64,000 nt of DNA, from positions 1 to 64,000 of the forward strand of contig CAVUSZ010000057.1 in the NCBI GenBank assembly GCA_963744255.1, in the 5' to 3' direction. Shown in pieces: positions 61,457 through 64,000 of this stretch; positions within the stretch are counted from its first letter, which is position 1, and the number at the start of each line of letters is the position of its first letter. The stretch comes from DATEDA01 sp963744255. Lineage in GTDB: Bacteria; Pseudomonadota; Gammaproteobacteria; Burkholderiales; SG8-39. The notes beneath the pieces are model-generated. The model worked only from the letters and a program-made list of their open reading frames with translations, did no database searches and was not told the DNA's origin. The translations under genes were made by a program, and so were the position numbers.

Positions 61457-62986
61457 GTGCGCCGCCTCGCCCGTCTCGCGAAGATCCTGTGGGTCGCCTT
61501 TCGCTTCGGGCTCGACGAGCTTCCGCTCGCCGCCGAGCCGTCCGGCCGCTGGCTGCGGCGCGCGCGCAGGCTCGATCTCTTCGGCCGGTACGTCGCGCCG
61601 CGCGCCGAGCGTCTGCGTCGCGCGCTCGAGACGCTGGGGCCCATCTTCGTCAAGTTCGGCCAGGTGCTGTCGACGCGCCGCGACCTCCTGCCCGGCGACA
61701 TCGCCGACGAGCTCGCAAGACTCCAGGATCGCGTGCCGCCGTTTCCCTCGGAGGTCGCGATCGCCGAGATCGAACGCGCGTTCAGGAAGAAGATCGGCGA
61801 GATCTTCGCGTCCTTCGACCGGGAGCCGGTCGCGAGCGCTTCGGTCGCGCAGGTGCACTTCGCGACGCTGCCCGACGGCAAGGAAGTGGCGGTGAAGGTC
61901 CTGCGGCCGGACATGCGGCCCGTGATCCATCGCGATCTCGAGCTGCTCGATGCCGCGGCCGGACTGGTCGAGAGGGCCTGGTCGCAAGGCAAGCGCCTGC
62001 GACCGCGCGAGGTCGTCGCGGAGTTCGCGAAGCATCTCGAGGACGAGCTCGATCTCGTTCGCGAGGGCGCCAACGCGAGCCAGCTCCGGCGCAACTTCGC
62101 CGGCTCCCCGCTGCTCCTCGTGCCGGAGGTGTTCTGGGACTACACGCTCACGAGCGTGATGACCATGGAGCGCATGCACGGCACACCGATCAGCCAGGTC
62201 GGGAGCCTGCGCGCGCAGGGCATCGACATACCGAAGCTGGGCCGCGCCGGGGTCGAGATCTTCTTCAGCCAGGTGTTCCGCGACGGCTTCTTCCACGCCG
62301 ACATGCACCCGGGGAACATCCTCGTCGCGCCGGACGGCCGCTACATCGCGCTCGACTTCGGCATCATGGGCACGCTCACCGACCGCGACAAGAACTACCT
62401 CGCGCAGAATTTCGTCGCTTTCTTCAACCGTGACTACAAGCGCGTCGCTCAGGCCCACGTCGAGGCGGGCTGGGTGCCGCCCGAGACGCGGATCGACGAG
62501 TTCGAGGCCGCGGTGCGCGCGGTGTGCGAGCCGATCTTCGACCGCCCGCTGAAGGAGATCTCGTTCGGCCGCGTGCTGCTGCGCCTCTTCCAAACCGCGC
62601 GCCGCTTCAACCTGGAGGTGCAGCCGCAGCTCGTGATGCTGCAGAAGACGCTGCTCAACATCGAGGGGCTCGGCCGCCAGCTCGACCCTGACCTCGACCT
62701 GTGGCGGACGGCGAAGCCGTACCTCGAACGGTGGATGCAGGAGCAGGTCGGCTGGCGCGGGCTCGTGCGCAACCTCATGCACGAGGCGCCGACCTGGACG
62801 AGCTTGCTGCCGCAACTGCCCCGTCTCGCCCATCGCGCGCTCGCCGCCGATCGGTTCGCGGGCGTCGAGGCACGGCTCGACGCCATCCTGCTCGATCAGC
62901 GTCGGCGAACTCGCGCGATCCGGCTGCTCGCCGCCCTCGCCGCCGCCCTTGCGATCCTGCAGGTGTATCTCCTGTTCCGCGACTGA
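61457..62986 (+). CDS. ubiB: Ubiquinone biosynthesis protein UbiB (ADCK-type kinase-like)
   Basis: A 509-residue atypical kinase/ATPase. The KxGQ motif is at 66-69 (FVKFGQVLSTRRDLLP), then the Ala-rich nucleotide loop (ASASVAQVHFATL), VKVLRPDM, the catalytic HADMHPGNIL and the metal-binding ALDFGIMG. A C-terminal membrane segment is LLAALAAALAILQVYLLF. It supports ubiquinone synthesis, probably by extracting lipid precursors. GTG 61457 is preferred over upstream starts because it gives the usual RRLARLAKILWVAFRFGLDE beginning. Confidence 0.93.
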   Translation: MRRLARLAKILWVAFRFGLDELPLAAEPSGRWLRRARRLDLFGRYVAPRAERLRRALETLGPIFVKFGQVLSTRRDLLPGDIADELARLQDRVPPFPSEVAIAEIERAFRKKIGEIFASFDREPVASASVAQVHFATLPDGKEVAVKVLRPDMRPVIHRDLELLDAAAGLVERAWSQGKRLRPREVVAEFAKHLEDELDLVREGANASQLRRNFAGSPLLLVPEVFWDYTLTSVMTMERMHGTPISQVGSLRAQGIDIPKLGRAGVEIFFSQVFRDGFFHADMHPGNILVAPDGRYIALDFGIMGTLTDRDKNYLAQNFVAFFNRDYKRVAQAHVEAGWVPPETRIDEFEAAVRAVCEPIFDRPLKEISFGRVLLRLFQTARRFNLEVQPQLVMLQKTLLNIEGLGRQLDPDLDLWRTAKPYLERWMQEQVGWRGLVRNLMHEAPTWTSLLPQLPRLAHRALAADRFAGVEARLDAILLDQRRRTRAIRLLAALAAALAILQVYLLFRD

Positions 62987-62995
62987 GCGGGTAGA

Positions 62996-64000
62996 ATGCC
63001 CCGCGCGTCGGGGAGGACGCGCTCGGGAATGGATCGACGAGCCGGCAGCGCGATCAGCGCAGAGTTGCAGAGAGTAAAGGACGGCGCGACCCGTCCGACG
63101 AGCCCGCTGTGGCTCACGCAACGCGAACGCGGCAGCCGGTGGCTCATGCTGGCGCTCGCGCGCACCACGCTCGCGCTCGGCCGCGGATTCGGCCGCCTGT
63201 TCCTCCCGGCGATCTGCCTCTACTTCCTGGCGTTCGGACCGAGGGCGCGCGCCGCATCGGCTGGTTACCTCGCGCGCGTGCTCGGCCGGCCCCCCGGCAT
63301 CGGCGACATCTATCGCCACCTTCACACCTTCGCGGTCGCGATCCACGATCGCGTGCTGCTGCTCGCGGGCCGCACCGGCGGGTTTGCGATCGACATCGAG
63401 GGCGAGCCGGCGATGGATGCGGCGGTGGCGGAGGGTCGCGGCTGCCTGCTCGTCGGCGCCCACGTCGGCAGCTTCGAGGCGCTGCGCGCGCTCGGGTCCG
63501 AGCGGCGGGCGCACCGCATCAGCATGCTGATGGCGACCGAGAACGCCGCGCGCATCCAGAGCGTGTTCCAGGCGATCCAGCCGGAGCTCGCCGGGCGGAT
63601 CATCGAGATGGGCGCGCCGGGGAGCCTCCTGCAGGTCAAGGAACGTCTCGAGCGCGGCGAGCTCGTCGGCATCCTCGCCGACCGGTCGTGGGGGAGCGAG
63701 CGCACGATCGAGGTCGCATTCCTCGGCACACCGGCGTGCTTTCCGCTCTCGGCGTTTCGCCTCGCGGCGGCGCTCGATGTCCCGGCCGTCCTCGCGTTCG
63801 GACTGTACCGCGGCGGCAACCGTTACACGCTGCACTTCGAGCGGCTCGACGAGCTGGTTGATGCCGTGGCCGCTTCCGTCGACGAGCGCGCGCAACGCCT
63901 GCTCGCGCGATACGTGGCGCGGCTCGAGCACTACTGCCGGCTCGCGCCGTACAACTGGTTCAACTTCTATCCGTTCTGGGACCGCTGCGACCGCGGCTGA
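62996..64000 (+). CDS. Lipid A biosynthesis-type acyltransferase (LpxL/HtrB family)
   Basis: A 334-residue acyltransferase of the LABLAT superfamily, membrane-associated. Signs are the N-terminal hydrophobic region (TTLALGRGFGRLFLPAICLY), GRGCLLVGAHVGSFEALRAL (the H-x4-E-like active site as HVGSFE), VGILADRSWG and the ending APYNWFNFYPFWDRC. It may acylate lipid A or another glycolipid. The start could be ATG 62996 or 63029; the latter follows GGGGAGGA. The stop codon is the last three bases of the window. It follows ubiB by nine bases. Confidence 0.85.
   Translation: MPRASGRTRSGMDRRAGSAISAELQRVKDGATRPTSPLWLTQRERGSRWLMLALARTTLALGRGFGRLFLPAICLYFLAFGPRARAASAGYLARVLGRPPGIGDIYRHLHTFAVAIHDRVLLLAGRTGGFAIDIEGEPAMDAAVAEGRGCLLVGAHVGSFEALRALGSERRAHRISMLMATENAARIQSVFQAIQPELAGRIIEMGAPGSLLQVKERLERGELVGILADRSWGSERTIEVAFLGTPACFPLSAFRLAAALDVPAVLAFGLYRGGNRYTLHFERLDELVDAVAASVDERAQRLLARYVARLEHYCRLAPYNWFNFYPFWDRCDRG

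Noticed and set aside
61280..63931. Minus-strand open frame of 883 codons
   Set aside because: Antisense to ubiB and the acyltransferase, both intact with catalytic motifs.

Overview
The window is high-GC DNA, most likely from a betaproteobacterium (Burkholderiales-like). The reasons are the gene sets DUF971-ubiE-Tim44 ... ubiJ-ubiB and polA-LOG-DUF2782-thrB, a phoB-phoR pair, two Bug/TctC-type solute receptors, and the overall codon use. No tRNA, rRNA or CRISPR array was recognised. Several conserved genes are broken by what look like single-base indels (TerL, ParB-methyltransferase, oxidase subunit I, GH15, DUF2782, the sigma54 regulator). Assembly error is a serious alternative to true decay for all of them.

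Layout. 1-3.1 kb: leftward phage packaging/methylation genes behind a leader hairpin. 3.4-6.5 kb: aldo/keto reductase, SDR, gene scraps and a membrane protein. 6.8-8.8 kb: a complete group II intron with its maturase, beside an integrase remnant. 9.1-14.3 kb: an operon for a ba3-like (B-type) cytochrome c oxidase with three c-type cytochromes (seven haems). 14.9-16.5 kb: a glutathione S-transferase and MerR regulator behind a 19-bp-spacer MerR-type promoter. 16.8-18.6 kb: a GH15 enzyme. 19.2-24.9 kb: polA diverging from a LOG-family gene with the start codons one base apart, then DUF2782, thrB and a membrane protein. 25-36 kb: a catabolic region (TctC receptors, cyclase, TPP enzyme, class II aldolase, MmgE/PrpD, CoA transferase, acyl-CoA dehydrogenase) with a RHH/ParE toxin-antitoxin pair and gene remnants. 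36.2-41.8 kb: a giant FAD/Fe-S oxidoreductase and a PQQ-type sugar dehydrogenase lipoprotein. 42-47.9 kb: a hypothetical gene, phoR, phoB, DUF971, ubiE and Tim44. 60.2-64 kb: ubiJ, a membrane protein, ubiB and a lipid A-type acyltransferase.

The most unusual part is 48-60.2 kb, which separates Tim44 from ubiJ. It holds a leftward signalling cluster: a DUF2917 protein, a 71-residue protein, a 2,426-residue histidine kinase with two PAS and eleven tandem GAF domains, a lone receiver, a sigma54-dependent NtrC-type regulator, a second DUF2917 protein and a small basic protein. Both DUF2917 genes are preceded by near-identical sigma54 (-24/-12) promoters. Matching upstream elements sit at the same offset (117 bp) from each, which suggests that the cluster's own regulator drives both. 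A HepT/MntA toxin-antitoxin pair with an HTH-fused nucleotidyltransferase and tandem operator repeats sits at the right end of the insertion.
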